A stretch of 64,000 nucleotides of DNA from Uranotaenia lowii (GCF_029784155.1 NC_073692.1:274331413-274395412); one strand, 5' to 3'; counted from the first letter of the stretch, positions 1 to 12,180 are shown. Numbers and translations are program-made. Notes: a model not told the origin generated them from the sequence alone.

Positions 1-86
1 TCGAGTTTTCATCCGATTTCCATCACATTTTCAGGGCTTGAAAAATAACTATTAAACTTCATTTTAACATTTTACTCGTATTTTAT

Positions 87-250
87 TTACAGTCCATACG
101 CAAATGCCCGCACCTTGGTCTTAATCCCGGCCATAAGATTCTGCACAACCTGTGGTCACTACCTTAGGTCGTTTAAAAAGGTGCTGCTTCATAATCGCCC
201 AGTTCTTCTCGATGGGGCGGAGTTTTAGAAGGGTTGAACAGTTTAAGTAG
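87..250 (-). pseudogene. C-terminal scrap of a Tc1/mariner (DD37E-like) transposase
   Basis: The minus strand encodes a segment containing LRPIEKNWAIMKQ, which matches the block carrying the catalytic Glu in DD37E/DD37D transposases (compare RPIEKYWAI in the better copy at 35091-36065). After a frame change it continues with a GIKTKVRAFAYG-like tail and a stop at 87-89. Upstream protein parts lie at 1046-1275, separated by an ~800-bp insertion. The fragment has at least one frameshift and no first or second catalytic Asp, so it cannot be active. Family assignment is from motif recognition only. Confidence 0.6.
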
Positions 251-1045
251 GGTTGCCATCCGTCCCGCAAAAGCAGGACATATCCTGCTTTTTTGTTGAA
301 TGTCCGCTGTCCCACTTTTTCCTCAAAATGTCCCGCTTTTTTCTTGAAAAACTTTTACAAAGTTAACTGACACACTCTGGAAAAAATGAAACTTAAGTCT
401 CAATTTCAATTCTCTGTGATTCTCAAAATAATCAGCATTGTTCATAATTTATATAAGAAAATACTTTAGTAAAGTGTTCTTGGAGCAGGTTCAACCAGTA
501 TGAAAAAAAAAATTGTTTAAGTTGCTTCCAAATAATTATACATTATAGAATTATAGAGATAATTTTTTATTTATTTATTGTTCACGGTCTGGCGGCCTTT
601 GGCGACTCAATTATCCAAAGTGAATAAAGATGGAAATTTTCTTGAGATTTCACATTTTTTAAAAAATTACCAAACAAACTAATTTTTATACAAATTTTAA
701 AAAAAAGGTTTTTTTACGCGGTATCAAATCCGCTGTTTACATGTACGACTTGAAATATTATCTCTTAAATAACGTGTCAATTCGCGAAACCCTTGAAAAA
801 TAATGGTACATTTGGCAAAAAATCCTGTAAATAGAAGTCATGCAAGAAGAACTGAGCAAAATCAATCTGCGTTAAAAAAAACCTTAATGTACTTCTGTAA
901 ACAACTTCTGCTGATTGTAAACTTAAAAGCTTGCTTACACAACTGAGCTTTTTTTTTTAAGATTTTCTTGAATGTCCCACTTTTTTCGGCTGCGTCCCGC
1001 TTTTTTTCGTGAAATGTCCCGCTTTTTTCTGAAAGTAAAGAAAAT
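248..1045. mobile_element. ~800-bp insertion splitting the mariner relic
   Basis: This block separates the transposase E-block (87-250) from the preceding transposase segment (1046-1275), so it is probably a later insertion. It opens with an AGGGTTGCCATCCGTCCCGC-type start and carries several tcccgctttttt motifs at both ends (about 270-345 and 966-1040), giving direct-repeat-like termini. A similar opening (agggttaccatacgta) occurs at 29599. The middle is A+T rich with no ORF. No target duplication or superfamily could be established. Confidence 0.4.
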
Positions 1046-1275
1046 TGACTTTATTGTCCGCATACCACTTCAGCACGTCCTTCAAGTAGTGGCATGACTG
1101 GCTGACTTGTTTTGCTTCTCGTCGCGATTAGGGGCCTTTTGTACCTTGGACATTCGAAGTCCGGCCTTAGTTTTGGCATTCTGGACAAAACTACGGCTTA
1201 GGTGCAGCTTCTAGCCAAATCCCGAACGGAGGCGTTCAAGGGCAAGGCTGCTGCTACGAACAAATTTGTTTCTGA
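1046..1275 (-). pseudogene. N-terminal and middle scrap of the same mariner-like transposase
   Basis: Read on the minus strand, this holds a helix-turn-helix-like stretch (SVRDLARSCT then SRMPKLRPDF, in shifted frames). It is followed by SCHYLKDVLKWYADNK, the block that normally follows the second catalytic Asp. Everything between these blocks, including the first Asp region, is missing, and stops interrupt the frame. With 87-250 it forms one decayed element on the minus strand. Confidence 0.5.
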
Positions 1276-1292
1276 TTAGGCCCCTGAAAAAA

Positions 1293-2240
1293 GAGTTTAA
1301 GGCTGGTGCTGCTGGTGCTGCTGATTGCTTGTTTTGATTTAGCCTTCGGGTGGAAAAGACGGATTGGCTTAGGAAACGCAGGTTTTTAGAGCAGCTTCTG
1401 CCTATTTTTTTACTTGGCCTTCCAGTAAAAAAATACGGATACGCTTAGGAAGCGCAGATTTTAAGGCTGCTGCTGCTGTTTGTTTGTTTTGGTTTGGCCT
1501 TCCTGTGGAAAAAAACGGATTAGTTTAGGAAGCGCTAATTTTAAAACTGTTGCTGCTGATTGTTTGTTATGATTTAGCTTTCGGGTTTAAAAGGACGGTT
1601 AAGTTTAGGAAGTGCAAATTTTTAAGGCAGTTTCTACTGATAGTTTGTTTTGACTTGACCTTCCGGTGGAAAATTATGGATTGGCTTAGAAAGCGCAGAT
1701 CTAAGGCCGCTTGTGTGAGTTATTTATTTTGATTTTGTGGAAAAAGATTGATTGGCATAGGAAATGCAGATTTTTAAGACAGCTTCTGCTGATTGATTAG
1801 ACTTGGCCATTCGGTGAAAAATTGTGCATTGGCTTAGGAAGCGCTGATATCAAGGTTGCTGCTGGTGATTGTTAGTTTTGATTTGGTCTCTCGGTGGATA
1901 AAGACGAAATTGGATTAGGAAGCGCAGATTTTTAAGGCGGAGATTTTGATTGGCTCAAAAAGCGCAGATTTTAAGGCTGCCTCTGCTGATTGCTTGTATT
2001 GATTTTGCCGTCTGATGGATTAAGACGGAATTGGCTTAGGATGCGCAGATTTCAAGGCAGCTGCTGCTGATTGTTTGTTTGATTTGGCCTTTCGGTGGGA
2101 AAACGGATAAGCTTAAGAAGCGCAGATTTTAAGGATGTTGCTACTAATTGTTTGTTTTGATTTTGCCTTGCGGTTGAAAAAGACGGATTAGCTTAAGAAG
2201 TGCAGAATTTAGACCATATTCTGCTGATTGTTTGTAATGT
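1293..2240. repeat. Diverged ~80-bp minisatellite, about 12 units
   Basis: The block repeats a unit of roughly 78-82 bp. Each unit runs from ttaaggctgctgctgctg through ttgtttgttttgattt and a ggccttcggtggaaaa segment to acggattagcttaggaagc and gcagat. About twelve units can be followed. One near 1937-1976 is cut to about half length, and single-unit divergence is high, so the array is old. Short ORFs in it do not persist from unit to unit and are not genes. Confidence 0.85.
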
Positions 2241-4150
2241 GGAATTGTAAAATAATGTTGAAGGATATTTGAAAGATAAATTTGTTTTCCAGAGAGAAAT
2301 ATAAGTCTGTAAATAAAAGTCTCTATTGAGAATAGAGGTAAGTACTGACTTTGACTATTGATATTGATCTATTTTTGTTAGCAACAGCCGTGTCTGAATG
2401 AATCTCAGAATTGAGATTCGTAAGAATCGTTAAATGACGACAACTGTGAGCTTCGTTGTAAAAAACAAAATTCAAATACTCAGTGGCACCAAAAGAGGAT
2501 TTTGTCTGCAATATCTGTGAGCATTTCATATAAACACATAATATATGAAGCGTCTTTTCTAGACTTTGAATAAAAAAAAATAGTCTCGACCGGTTGTCTA
2601 AGTACCGTAAACTAAACAGAGCGTTCTCGGATTTGTGTTTCTTACTTTTCATACTCGAGAACGAAAAAATTCAGGCCTTCTTGCACTATGCCAATTTCAT
2701 CAATATTTGGTTTTCATTTGCGGGCATCTATTTATGCCAATTATGACATCAAACGAAGATGCAACTTCTAGAGTACCTAATGATCATGCTAAGCTAAAAA
2801 AACGCAAATCATCGATCCTACAATAAAAATTAAGGGGCAACGAAAAAAAGTCCTTAAAACATTAAAAAGAGTTTACTTGGATGAACATTGGTTAACTTTC
2901 AAATTATTCACAAGAAATAGAAAAATCTAATTCTAGCCACATGGAATTCGCTTCAAAGCTACAGCTGTCAAACTCGCAAGAATTTACTCAGTTCCTTATA
3001 GTTCCTTATAGTTCCTTATAGTTGAATAAGTTAATTTTTATCTACATTTTGAGTTTATATTAGAATATATACTTTAAATCTACTTTTCAGATTTTTTCTA
3101 ATGTTTTTTTTTTGTTTTACTTAATTGTTTACTTTTTTTTATTTTTTAACCAACACAAAGCTGACCGTTTTTAAGGAGGAAATTAAATCCATTCCATCCA
3201 ACATCTCAACTCAGCTTTAACTTGGTACATCAATCCAACGAACAAAGAAAATCATGAGCAACATGTGTTTCATTAGGAAACCTTGAGTCGGTACAATAAA
3301 CCGGAAATCACGAGTACATTGAACAGCATTTTCCCCATTGGCACCCGCTAAATTGGAATAAAAACAATGAGTTTCGTCCGGGTCTCTTCACGCTTGTCAA
3401 TTCACACTCCACTTCGATTTTCTCCCCAAACTTGTCAAACTTTCCCCCGGTATTGATTATTCATTTTCATTCCTAAGAAGATTTACTCGCTTCTCGCCCA
3501 CACCGTAAAAGTGGGAAAACTCTTGCAAAGTCCCTTACAATGAAAACTTGCTCGTCGGCGTCGTTGTCGTATATTGGAAGTAAGAATTTGGGTTTCCTTT
3601 TTTTTGTCCGTGCTCCATGGGACAGAGGAAGAAAAAAGTTCCTAACGGAGGATTTCGGGAATCGATGAAGTTTTCCGTTCGGTTCGGAAGGATTTTTCTT
3701 GCTCCTCACTTTTCAAGACTTCAAGAGGAGCATCACACGGAGCACAGACGGTCTCTGACAGCCGAGCAAAATGCGTTGGGAGAAACGTGACGTGGAGAGA
3801 TAGGGTAACAACACCCACGTCACGTGTCTATGAACATTTGTACTTTGCTTTTGGGAGGATCTCCGTGTTCTTTTTTTTTTTCTTTCACCTTCTTTTCTTC
3901 TTTTCGCCTCATCGGTATACCTACTACTTACTTTGTCACGTCGTACTTTTCCCAATCACTTTCACTCACTTGTCGTCTCAAGTTGGGAAATCCCACTCAA
4001 TATTGGCTCTTCCTTGGGAGCACTAGCGTCTTAACAACATTCCATCTTCAGATCTGCATGACAGTGGCGAAGCATTCGGTAATAGATGAATATTTAAGCT
4101 TGAAATTATTCAAATCATCAGAATGGTTAGTTCGAGTGAGCTTTGAAATT
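2241..4150. other. No recognisable gene
   Basis: The region has short unsupported ORFs only. A 12-bp unit (agttccttatag) is repeated three times at about 2990-3020. The segment 3390-4030 is richer in G+C and pyrimidine runs than its surroundings, but no ORF in it resembles a known family. Confidence 0.5.
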
Positions 4151-4156
4151 TAAATT

Positions 4157-4412
4157 TATTTTAACCCCTTACTTCCTGAATGTTTACATTTTTTCTAAAA
4201 AATCGTTCCAGTAATTTTTACCCGTAAGAGTTCCTGGAGTGACAATTTGACTTAAACCGCTATATCTCTCTTGTTTCTCAACCGATATGTATTAAAAAAA
4301 TATAGTTTTGAAAACCTCGTGATGTAACAAAAAAACGTTTTTCAGACAGTTTTCAGCTACAAAAATGAGCTACAATTCAGCTTACATTCAACTTTGCACT
4401 GAAGTTTGAGTA
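4157..4412 (+). mobile_element. Fragment of the inverted-repeat element also found at 18346-19250
   Basis: It starts with TTAACCCCTTACTTCC and continues through gagttcctggagtg and tatatctctcttgttt, matching the left end of the element at 18346. It then jumps to a segment ending actttgcactgaagtttgag, matching 18835-18860. The 954-bp element at 4413-5366 is inserted at a TA just after this. The paralogue at about 18856 reads gaattttgagtatgctt and so shows the uninterrupted site. Confidence 0.6.
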
Positions 4413-5366
4413 CCGTCAACTGGGGCAACATGCAACAATTTTCAACTTCAATAGCTTCTAAAAAACTTATGTTCACAGTTAATCGTATCCTTTATGCATC
4501 AAAAGTTTTAAGGATGCTGGGGCATCAAATTGGCGTAGTTAAAAAAATTATTGGTTTCTTCAGTTATTTTTAATTTTCTAAAAACATGCGATTTTCACCC
4601 TTATTAGAAACTTGGGGTTACTTGCAACAAACTTTGTTTTTGATGAAAAATCTTATGAACACGTACGAAAATTTATAATTTTTAATATATTTGCGATGTC
4701 TTAAAGACCATTACGCATGACAACACCAATTTCAGTAGTTTTTTGGTCTGTAAAAACAAATTTTCACATTTTTTCTGAAATTTAGGATGCTGCATACATT
4801 TAGGGGTTAAATAATACTACGAAAAATTCTAAAAGCTGAAATCATAAAAATAAATGTTTGGATGAATGAAATTTTAATGTATACAAACGCGTGATTCAAA
4901 ACATTCATATTCCAACACATGGAAACGAGATTTACAAGGTATTTCTTTGATTCGGATTTTGTTGCATTTAACCCCAGACACCTTACTGAATATTAAAAAT
5001 ATTCATTTGAATATTTGGGTGATTGTTCGAAAAATATTTTTACACCAACAATGTTGGTATAATATGAGGAAACCTGTAAAAAGTTTGTAGGTAATTTTAT
5101 CAAGCCGATCCGTCAATACTGGGTAAAGTTTTTTTCGGCATCAAAAAATGTTAAAATTTGTACATTTATTGCTCGATTTTTCAAATTTTTCATAAAGATA
5201 AAATACTTAAGACAACTATCTTAAGAAGCGAGAAATTATGTCATCATCATTTTGTTATCATTAAAAGATAACTTTATTACAATACATTGAATTAAAAATT
5301 GATTCAATGTAGTGTTATATAAATGTTGCATCGATCCCCGCTGTTGCATGATGCCCCGTTTGACGG
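4413..5366 (-). mobile_element. TA-flanked non-autonomous inverted-repeat element, copy A (954 bp)
   Basis: The left end reads CCGTCAACTGGGGCAACA; the reverse complement of the right end reads CCGTCAAACGGGGCATCA. Both sides are flanked by TA (4411-4412 and 5367-5368). There is no long ORF, so it is non-autonomous. It matches copy B at 29685-30639 in opposite orientation, with almost identical length (954 against 955 bp). A TA duplication fits the IS630-Tc1-mariner group, but no transposase is present to confirm this. Confidence 0.8.
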
Positions 5367-6060
5367 TACATCATTATTTCCGCAAAAAATACATTAAATA
5401 AATAAAAATAAACGTGAAAAATAGGCAAAATTATGCATTAAAACCCAACATATCTTGGTTAATTTAAAAGTTTTGAACAGTATTTGCGAAATAGCTTAAA
5501 AGTTTTCATCCAACGAAAAATTCTATGTTGGTTCATTTATTTATGAAAAAATAAAAAATGTGTTCAGCATTAGAGCAAAGTCATGTCAATCTGTTTTAAT
5601 TAAATTTTATTTTAATCGTATTTTTATGTAAATTTTAAAATCAATGAACATTTCTAGGAGGTGAGATATTTGGCAGCAATCTCTTATAAAATTTTTAAAA
5701 CAGAGATCTACTTACTTTGCTATTAAGATTTCTAAAGTTCTTAAGAGGAGAATAAAAAAAATCCGGAAATAATTAGTTGTTTTCAGTTAAATAACGATAG
5801 TTGAATAATTCAAGTAAATTTCGAAAATAAAGAATTCTTTAAAAAAAGTTTTCGGCAAATGTGGCTTTCATCGTATTTGAACTCCCACCGGGGAGGTTTT
5901 TGGGGTTCATTAGTCCTGTATTACTTTAACCTCAAGACATTTTATTTTCCGACGCATGAATTGAAACTAATTTTAATTGAAAAATTTTGATTTGCAATTA
6001 AATAAATCTCTTGTAGTGAACCTCAAATCTTCACACTCAAAAACCTTACCTCATCTTTAT
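5367..6060. other. A+T-rich spacer, no gene seen
   Basis: The sequence just after copy A (tacatcattatttccgc) resembles the continuation of the host repeat at about 18856. After that I see no repeat boundary, ORF or RNA gene. Confidence 0.4.
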
Positions 6061-6064
6061 GACA

Positions 6065-6391
6065 GGACACAGCACTTCGAGAAATAAAATATATCACAGG
6101 AAAATGGACGGACGTCAAAAGCGGGAAGGAGCATAGGATTCTCACGAGATTAAGAACGGGACATACGAGGTTGACTCACGGTCACATACTGGAAGCGAGG
6201 GAAGAACCTACGTGTATTTCTTGTGGTGTTGTGATAACAGTGAAACATCTTTTGATAGACTGAAAAAAATATTCCACCCAGCGACAAAACTTTGAAATAG
6301 AAGGTGGACTAGAAAAAAAAACTTGAAAACAACAAGAATTGTGAAACTAATTGAATTTCTTAAACACAGTGCATTATATAGTGAAATCTAG
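6065..6391 (+). pseudogene. C-terminal scrap of an I/LOA-type non-LTR retrotransposon ORF2
   Basis: The plus strand reads through ILTRLRTGHTRLTHGHIL, then CISCGVVITVKHLLID, a stop, and a KKYSTQRQNFEIEGG-like tail. The LTRLRTGHT..LTH block followed by a C..C....V.H.L..C-type cluster is typical of the extreme C-terminus of I, LOA and R1-like LINE proteins. The last expected Cys codon is replaced by a stop (tga). No reverse transcriptase or endonuclease is present, so this is a heavily 5'-truncated copy. Confidence 0.65.
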
Positions 6392-6862
6392 TATGATGTA
6401 GAAAAGTTCAAACTTAAAAATGAGGGTGAAAACATTTGGTTAATTTCTATAAAAAAAGCGTACATAAAAAAATCTTCTTAATGAGTTTTTATAAGGAAGT
6501 GAAACAGAATAAAACAAACATTTCATTTGCAAAATTCATTTTTGAATACTAATTTTACACATCACGAAATTTATAGCCATTGATGTAAAAGGAATGATGC
6601 TCATGCAAGTCAACAAAATTAGCAGAAAAATTATTCAAATCCTAGAGTCCATTTACTTTATTACTTATCACTTTGATAGAAAAAATCGTTTATGTCATTA
6701 CAAATTTAATGCTGATATGAAATATTAAAAAAAAAACTATTTCAGCCTCAATTTTATGTTGCGATTCTTTTTCTTCTTAAAGCTTATCTCCACATTTTTC
6801 CGAGCTGCAATAAAAATAATGTGCGAATCAAATGAATTGTAATAAATTGCACCAAAGCTTTG

Positions 6863-6915
6863 ATGCAACAAAATTGCATACTATATCATTGTACAAAACC
6901 TATTAACCAAGTACG
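6863..6915 (+). repeat. Short dispersed repeat shared with 60811-60864
   Basis: A block around gcaacaaaattgcatac followed by tatatcattg recurs at 60811-60864 with few differences. Weaker similarity extends upstream (aaaataatg, aagctt). The repeat has no coding potential and its class is unknown. Confidence 0.55.
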
Positions 6916-6949
6916 TTTTAACTAAAAAAAAATCAACACAATCAAGGAT

Positions 6950-9227
6950 ACAAAAGGTGAAACAGTTTCGATAATATCAAATTTGTTTTTTAGTCTTGTA
7001 ATCTGATTTTCTTTCAAAATTTTCAAAAAATACTTCAAATTTATTTATTTATTTCCATATTCAGGTTTTTTGGAAATTTCGAAAAGGGAAAGAGGGGGGG
7101 GATTTGCAAAAAAAGAAATTGATATTTGTTTCAGCCTTCAATTTAAAAAAAAATTTTCAAAGCAAAAACCATAAATAGTTAAAAATTTGTTAATTGAAAT
7201 CAAAGTTTTTGTCAAAACATTTTTAGTCATGTCTGAAATACTTGTAAAGAATTTTTTTTTTAAAGTGTAAAATATAATTTTTTGTATCTTTCTATTCTAT
7301 CTTAGGCCAAATTATTTTCTATTTTTCCATGATTAAATGAAGTATGATTGAATTAAGCAGAGCCGTAGGAAGAACCGACTCATGGAGGGAGTTTTGATGA
7401 AGAAATTTTAAATACTATATTTTTGCTTAACCAATGCATGAATAATACTAAAAAATTAATAATATTTGATTATTCAATTGTCAGTTCTTTAAATAAACAG
7501 ATTTTCGTATAAAGTAGAAACTTTTGAAAATACATCCTTAAATCTTTGAAATCATAAGCTTATGTAATAATTTAAGGATCCCTTTAGTAAAAAAAGAAAT
7601 GAATTAAATAAAATAACACTGGTGAACCCAGTTTCTCATAAGATTAAAGCATAGAAAAGGTTGTGTTTCAAGAAACTTTTGTGGTTCAAATCTGATTCTT
7701 GTAAACTCATCCCAAGTTTTAGATTTTGGTTTAAAATTTGGTTTTTGAAAAAAAATGAAACTGCAATGTTAAACAATACACAACAATATTGAATTCCCTG
7801 CAATTCGTTTTCAGTAAGATAACAGAAAATATTTTTCATCGAAAATCAATTCCCAAATTCAAATCCTGGATGATATTAAGAAAAATGAAATTTATATTTT
7901 GCTTAAAAATGACAAAACTAACTCGAATTTTACATTGAATTTGTTATTTTTAACTAAATTATCTTTTCAAAATGACTTCATGAAGAAATTCATGAAACTA
8001 AAATAACAATCAAAATATGAATATACGATCTCTTACAAGATAAATTCCCCAACGAAGTCATTTTGATAATTTTATTTTTTGAATATTAATTCTAAATTTA
8101 CACTCTGCAATTCAGCTCAGAACTTGAATTTTAGAGTTGTTTTCGAATATCAATGCAGTTTCTGAAATAAAAAAAAAACTGTTACAAAATTTTGATTCTA
8201 AATCAGCATTTCCATTACAATCCAAGAATTGGAATTTGTTTTAGACTCTCAACCATGAAACTATTATTTCAATTCTGATGTTCTGGGTCTCAAAAGTAAT
8301 TTATTATTTTTATTATTACTTCCATACGACTTGCAAATTTGCAATAAAATGTGAATAAAATAAAAAAATAAAAAATATGAATCTGATTCAATATTTCAAT
8401 TCTGGATTGCCAGTTTGAAGATCTATAATGTTTGAATATAGCAAGTGAAATAATTTTAAACTAGATTGGAATTTTAAAAATTGAGTTTAAAAACTTCGCT
8501 TAAAAATCAATCAAAACCTAAGTTGTTTTCTTAATTTATATGTTTTTAAAAATTTGAAAAAATTACCATCTTAATTTTGAAAACGCATATGAGTTTTGAA
8601 AATTATGAATGAAATGCAAAACCAAATTTGATCAATTAGAAAACAGCTTTTGATTTTAATAATCTTATTAAAAATTTAATTTTCAGAAACAAATTTGAAT
8701 CAGCAAGCAAAAAATTTTTGAAAAACTCAAGCAGAATATTGTACCGGGAATTAGTTTTCGAGGTTTTGGCATTGTTTTTGAGATAAGATTGTTATTCATG
8801 AATAATCTTTCCCAATGATCAAAATTTGATTCAGAATTTAAATTTTGAGTGTAGAGTAGAATACCACGCTTGCTTTTATAGACCCTCATGGGATGAGGGG
8901 AGGGTTTAACTCCCAAACCCTTCGCCCCCCCCCCTCCCCGTTCTTATGGCCATGGAATGAAGTATTATAATTGAATTCAGAATAAGTTTTTCCCTTTCAA
9001 ATAGGTTTATAAATTCTTCACTTATCAATGATTGATTTCACTCAAATCTGATTCATTTTTAATATGATGAACTCCATCTCACCAAAGCGATTCGAGTTTG
9101 AATTCTTCTAAATCAACCATTAAAACCTAGGCACGACAAATTTACAATGCAAGGAAGCATTGTTAATTAAATTTTATAAACAATTTTTTTAAATGGTATC
9201 ATGTTTTTACATAAATGTGTTGACCTG
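6950..9227. repeat. A+T-rich diverged copies of the 61.5-63.9 kb repeat family
   Basis: The segment 7190-7380 resembles 63735-63900 (aaatgaaatcaaa, then acttgt, then atgaagtatg), and gagccgtaggaag at about 7363 resembles the family start. At 8880-8950 a reverse-strand copy of the G-run/C-run start is seen (cccaaacccttcg followed by a C run, then ttcttatggcc). No ORF longer than about 77 codons occurs and none is recognisable. Boundaries are uncertain. Confidence 0.4.
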
Positions 9228-9820
9228 GGGCGAACAGAGCACTATTAATCAGGGCACGATGAGCGTTTTTTGCCGTATAATCTAGCAGTGAATTCAACTG
9301 AATTGAAGTCAACTAAATAAAAGAGCCTCAGCTTGACTTGTTTTATCTGTCAATTTGGCCTATTGGTAAGGTGTCAGAGAGGTAAAAAGTAGACTCGAGT
9401 TCGATTCCTGTTTGAAGGGATTTTTACCATTCATGATTGATTTTTTTTATTGTTACATTATGCGGCTAGTAGCATCATCCGTCAAACAAAACACCAGAAA
9501 CATAATGTATGAGCATGTGTTAATTCTTTGAATTCTACAAACAGACCTGGATTATTTTGATATTGCTTTGTTTGATGAATCTACGCCTCACCGTTTAGTG
9601 CAAAATGCATCGATCATGAATGAGAAATGAAAAAAAATCACCTTGACCATGAATCAAACCCGAGTCTACTGAGTACCTCTCCGACACCTTACCAATAGGC
9701 CAAATCGTCAGAAGAAACAAGTCAAGCTGTAGCTCTATTATTCAGTTGACTTCATCGCTGCTTTATTCCTCGGCAGAAAACGCTCATTTTGCCCCGATTA
9801 ATGGTGCTTATACTGTCCTA
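9228..9820. mobile_element. Foldback element with a tRNA-like promoter in each arm
   Basis: Two arms of about 200-230 bp (about 9236-9460 and 9620-9815) are imperfect inverted copies. They share gagcaccattaatc, atgagcgttttttgccg, gaagtcaactgaat and cagcttgacttgtttt motifs. Each arm contains TGGCCTATTGGTAAGGTGTC followed about 30 bp on by a GTTCGATTCC-like motif (GTTTGATTCA in the right arm). These resemble the A and B boxes of a tRNA-type RNA polymerase III promoter, as in SINEs. No ORF is present. It may be two SINE copies head to head or a true foldback element. Confidence 0.65.
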
Positions 9821-9821
9821 A

Positions 9822-10010
9822 TAAACCTACATAAACACAAATACATTCACTCCAAAACAGTTCATACGAAGCCATGGCGTCCGGGTATGGTGTTCGCGTT
9901 GTATTGGAGTTTTGTCGAACCTAATGATCTAAGAATGCATGTGAGGACATACTAAGGCATAAACTGCGATGAATCCGTACACCCATGGTGGATAATCAAC
10001 ATACATACAT
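9822..10010 (-). repeat. Dispersed repeat shared with 41945-42220, with an empty insertion site
   Basis: The reverse complement reads gattatccaccatggg, then acatgcattcttagat, then ttaggttcgacaaaactcc and catacccggac. This matches 41980-42170 closely. At the position where the 42-kb copy carries a 52-bp insert and a duplicated aagttcgacaaa, this copy has a single uninterrupted ttcgacaaa. It therefore serves as a natural pre-insertion reference. Confidence 0.8.
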
Positions 10011-10057
10011 ACATAAATACATACATACATAAATACATACATATATACATACATACA
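9998..10057. repeat. (CATA)n microsatellite
   Basis: A tetranucleotide catacata tract with occasional aata variants extends over about 60 bp. It adjoins the end of the dispersed repeat at 9822-10010, whose other copy also ends in a gtatgtatg tract near 41962. Confidence 0.85.
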
Positions 10058-12180
10058 TAATAAAAACGATTCGATTACCTTATTTAAAAATATGTTCAGA
10101 AGTAAAGCAACATATTTTTCATTCAATAACCTTTTTTTCAAAACATTCTTCGAAAAACTTCCTTGAAAAATACGCCGAATAAATTTTTTCCGTTTCAAAA
10201 TGAACAAATTTACAACGAATTATTATTGCAACTGAACCCCAACCACATCTCTGTCAAATTAAAGTAAATGAGTACTTCATGCGCCACAGCGATAAAATCA
10301 ATACAATATCTGCTTAGCATCCTTCGAATTAAAGGAATGAACATTACCTATTCGATTACCAACGCACACCCGTACAGGTCCATGCAGATTGTGGTAATCA
10401 ATCGATATCAAGTTGATGTTAATGCTCGATGGGAGTGGCAACATGTGACCCGATATCGGGAGGAGTTTTTCGACGGAATCCACCAAAGCGTTCCACACCG
10501 GAAGAGGGCAGACAAGCGAAAAGCGGAAGTCAGTCATTCGAAGCTGCGAGAGATCAATACACCAGCTGTGGAAAGTCGGCGCAAAAGTTTTCCCCAAAAA
10601 AATGGCACGCCCGGGTGCTGTCAATTTGCGTATCCGTTTGTGTTGGCATTCGCTTGTTGAAGTCTGCCAGCCAGCATGGGCGTGAGATGATGAATTTGAC
10701 GGGCTCCCAGCCTAACACGTTGTAGGTTCCGTCGGGAGAAATCGATTTCAACTTCCGTCTGGCTGCTCCCTGGGGCCTTTTCTAGTTAGTTCCGTTAGGT
10801 CAGACTACTTTATTAGAACTTTATTTTTCATGCCCGAGGCACACGACAGGCCCCAAGGCAATGGGCGGTTCAGCGAGATGTATCCTGATGGGCCAGCTAA
10901 CAAGAACTGTCAGCAAATAAGCATGACCATGGCATTCAGGATCAAAACCGATGGCCGCCCGCTATCGTTGCGTGTGGCAGACTCATTATCCAAAACATCA
11001 ACGAAATAAAAAAAAAATACGGAGCGTGGAGGCTTGTAGGATCCTTCGAGGTGGAATTTTGGTGCGAATTATTCATTCCGAACGGGTTGGTACAGTTACA
11101 AACTACGGCACAGATATTCAGACTTAACATTCACATTAGAAAATAATAACGTCTCAAATATTACTTGGAAAAGCTTCAATGTAGTTTAGGCATAGGATTC
11201 AAACAAATGTTTGAGACTTCAGGTATTTTTTATTGGTTGATCACCCAGGTAGTGAAATTTGTTTACGGATGACATTCCAACGCACGGCGAGCCACCGCGT
11301 TTTTTTAATTTTTGATCAAATAAAATCAATCTTTGGAGACTTTTTTATTGGGCATAGTTTCATATTCATTACAAAAACTAGAGGCTTCAACTACTTGAAT
11401 TAGTTTGTAAAATCGGTTCTGTGTTTGTCAAGCTAGAACTGTTTGAATTTTTAGAATCGCCTTGATTTTCACCTTGGGTCTTAAAGTCTTATTATGCAAG
11501 AAAATACTCAAATTATTTTTTTCCCCAAGCTATCCTTCAAAAGTCTATTTGAATAGATCGCTAACCCAAAAATAAACTTAAAGATTTAAAATGTTTCGAA
11601 TAAAGAATCTATATTTTTCCCAGTTTCATTACAAAAATTCCTAATTCAGTTTCGAATCCGTTAACCTGTGATGGTCCCAACCTTCTTCCGAGATTCCGCC
11701 GAATTTTTGGGGGGAATCAACCACACGTGTGTGGGAAAATCCGCACAGGATGTTCTTTTGGCGGGCAGGTGCGTACTCTGGGAAACGCGCCAGCACTTCG
11801 TCAGTCAGCAAACAAACAGCAAGGTAGGAATCATGCCAAAGAAGGTTTTCGGTCGCTCGCGCCCCCTTTTTCTTTGCTCGTGGGTGGGTCTGTTTGATGA
11901 GTTGAATTGTGGTGTTAAAAAATAAGCAAATAGCGGCGGCACGATGAAACCTTCTTCAAAGAGGCGCGTTCCCTTCCAAGGCAAGACCGAGAAAAGGTTT
12001 TGTGTGCGGTGATGAATTGCTGTGGGCCCGCGCGATTTTAGAACGGTACCGAGGGAAGATCTTAACAAATATGGTGTGATGCTGAAATGGTGTTGCATAT
12101 GTATCTTTTTGAGAATAGTAGGAAGAATAGTCGATCAATATTGTTCAACGCAATACAAAAAACCCCACAGAGAAAAATAG
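10058..12180. other. Non-repetitive spacer, no supported gene
   Basis: The segments 10230-11130 and 11670-12100 are richer in G+C than the surroundings and hold overlapping ORFs up to 130 codons on both strands. None resembles a known protein, and the frames overlap one another. They could be host unique sequence such as an intron or distal regulatory DNA. I see no splice-supported exon. Confidence 0.4.

Noticed and set aside
540..600. A further tiny retroposed insert (atttatttatt tract followed by gttcacggtctggcgg)
   Set aside because: It looks like a LINE 3' tail in reverse orientation, but I could not find a convincing target duplication on both sides.
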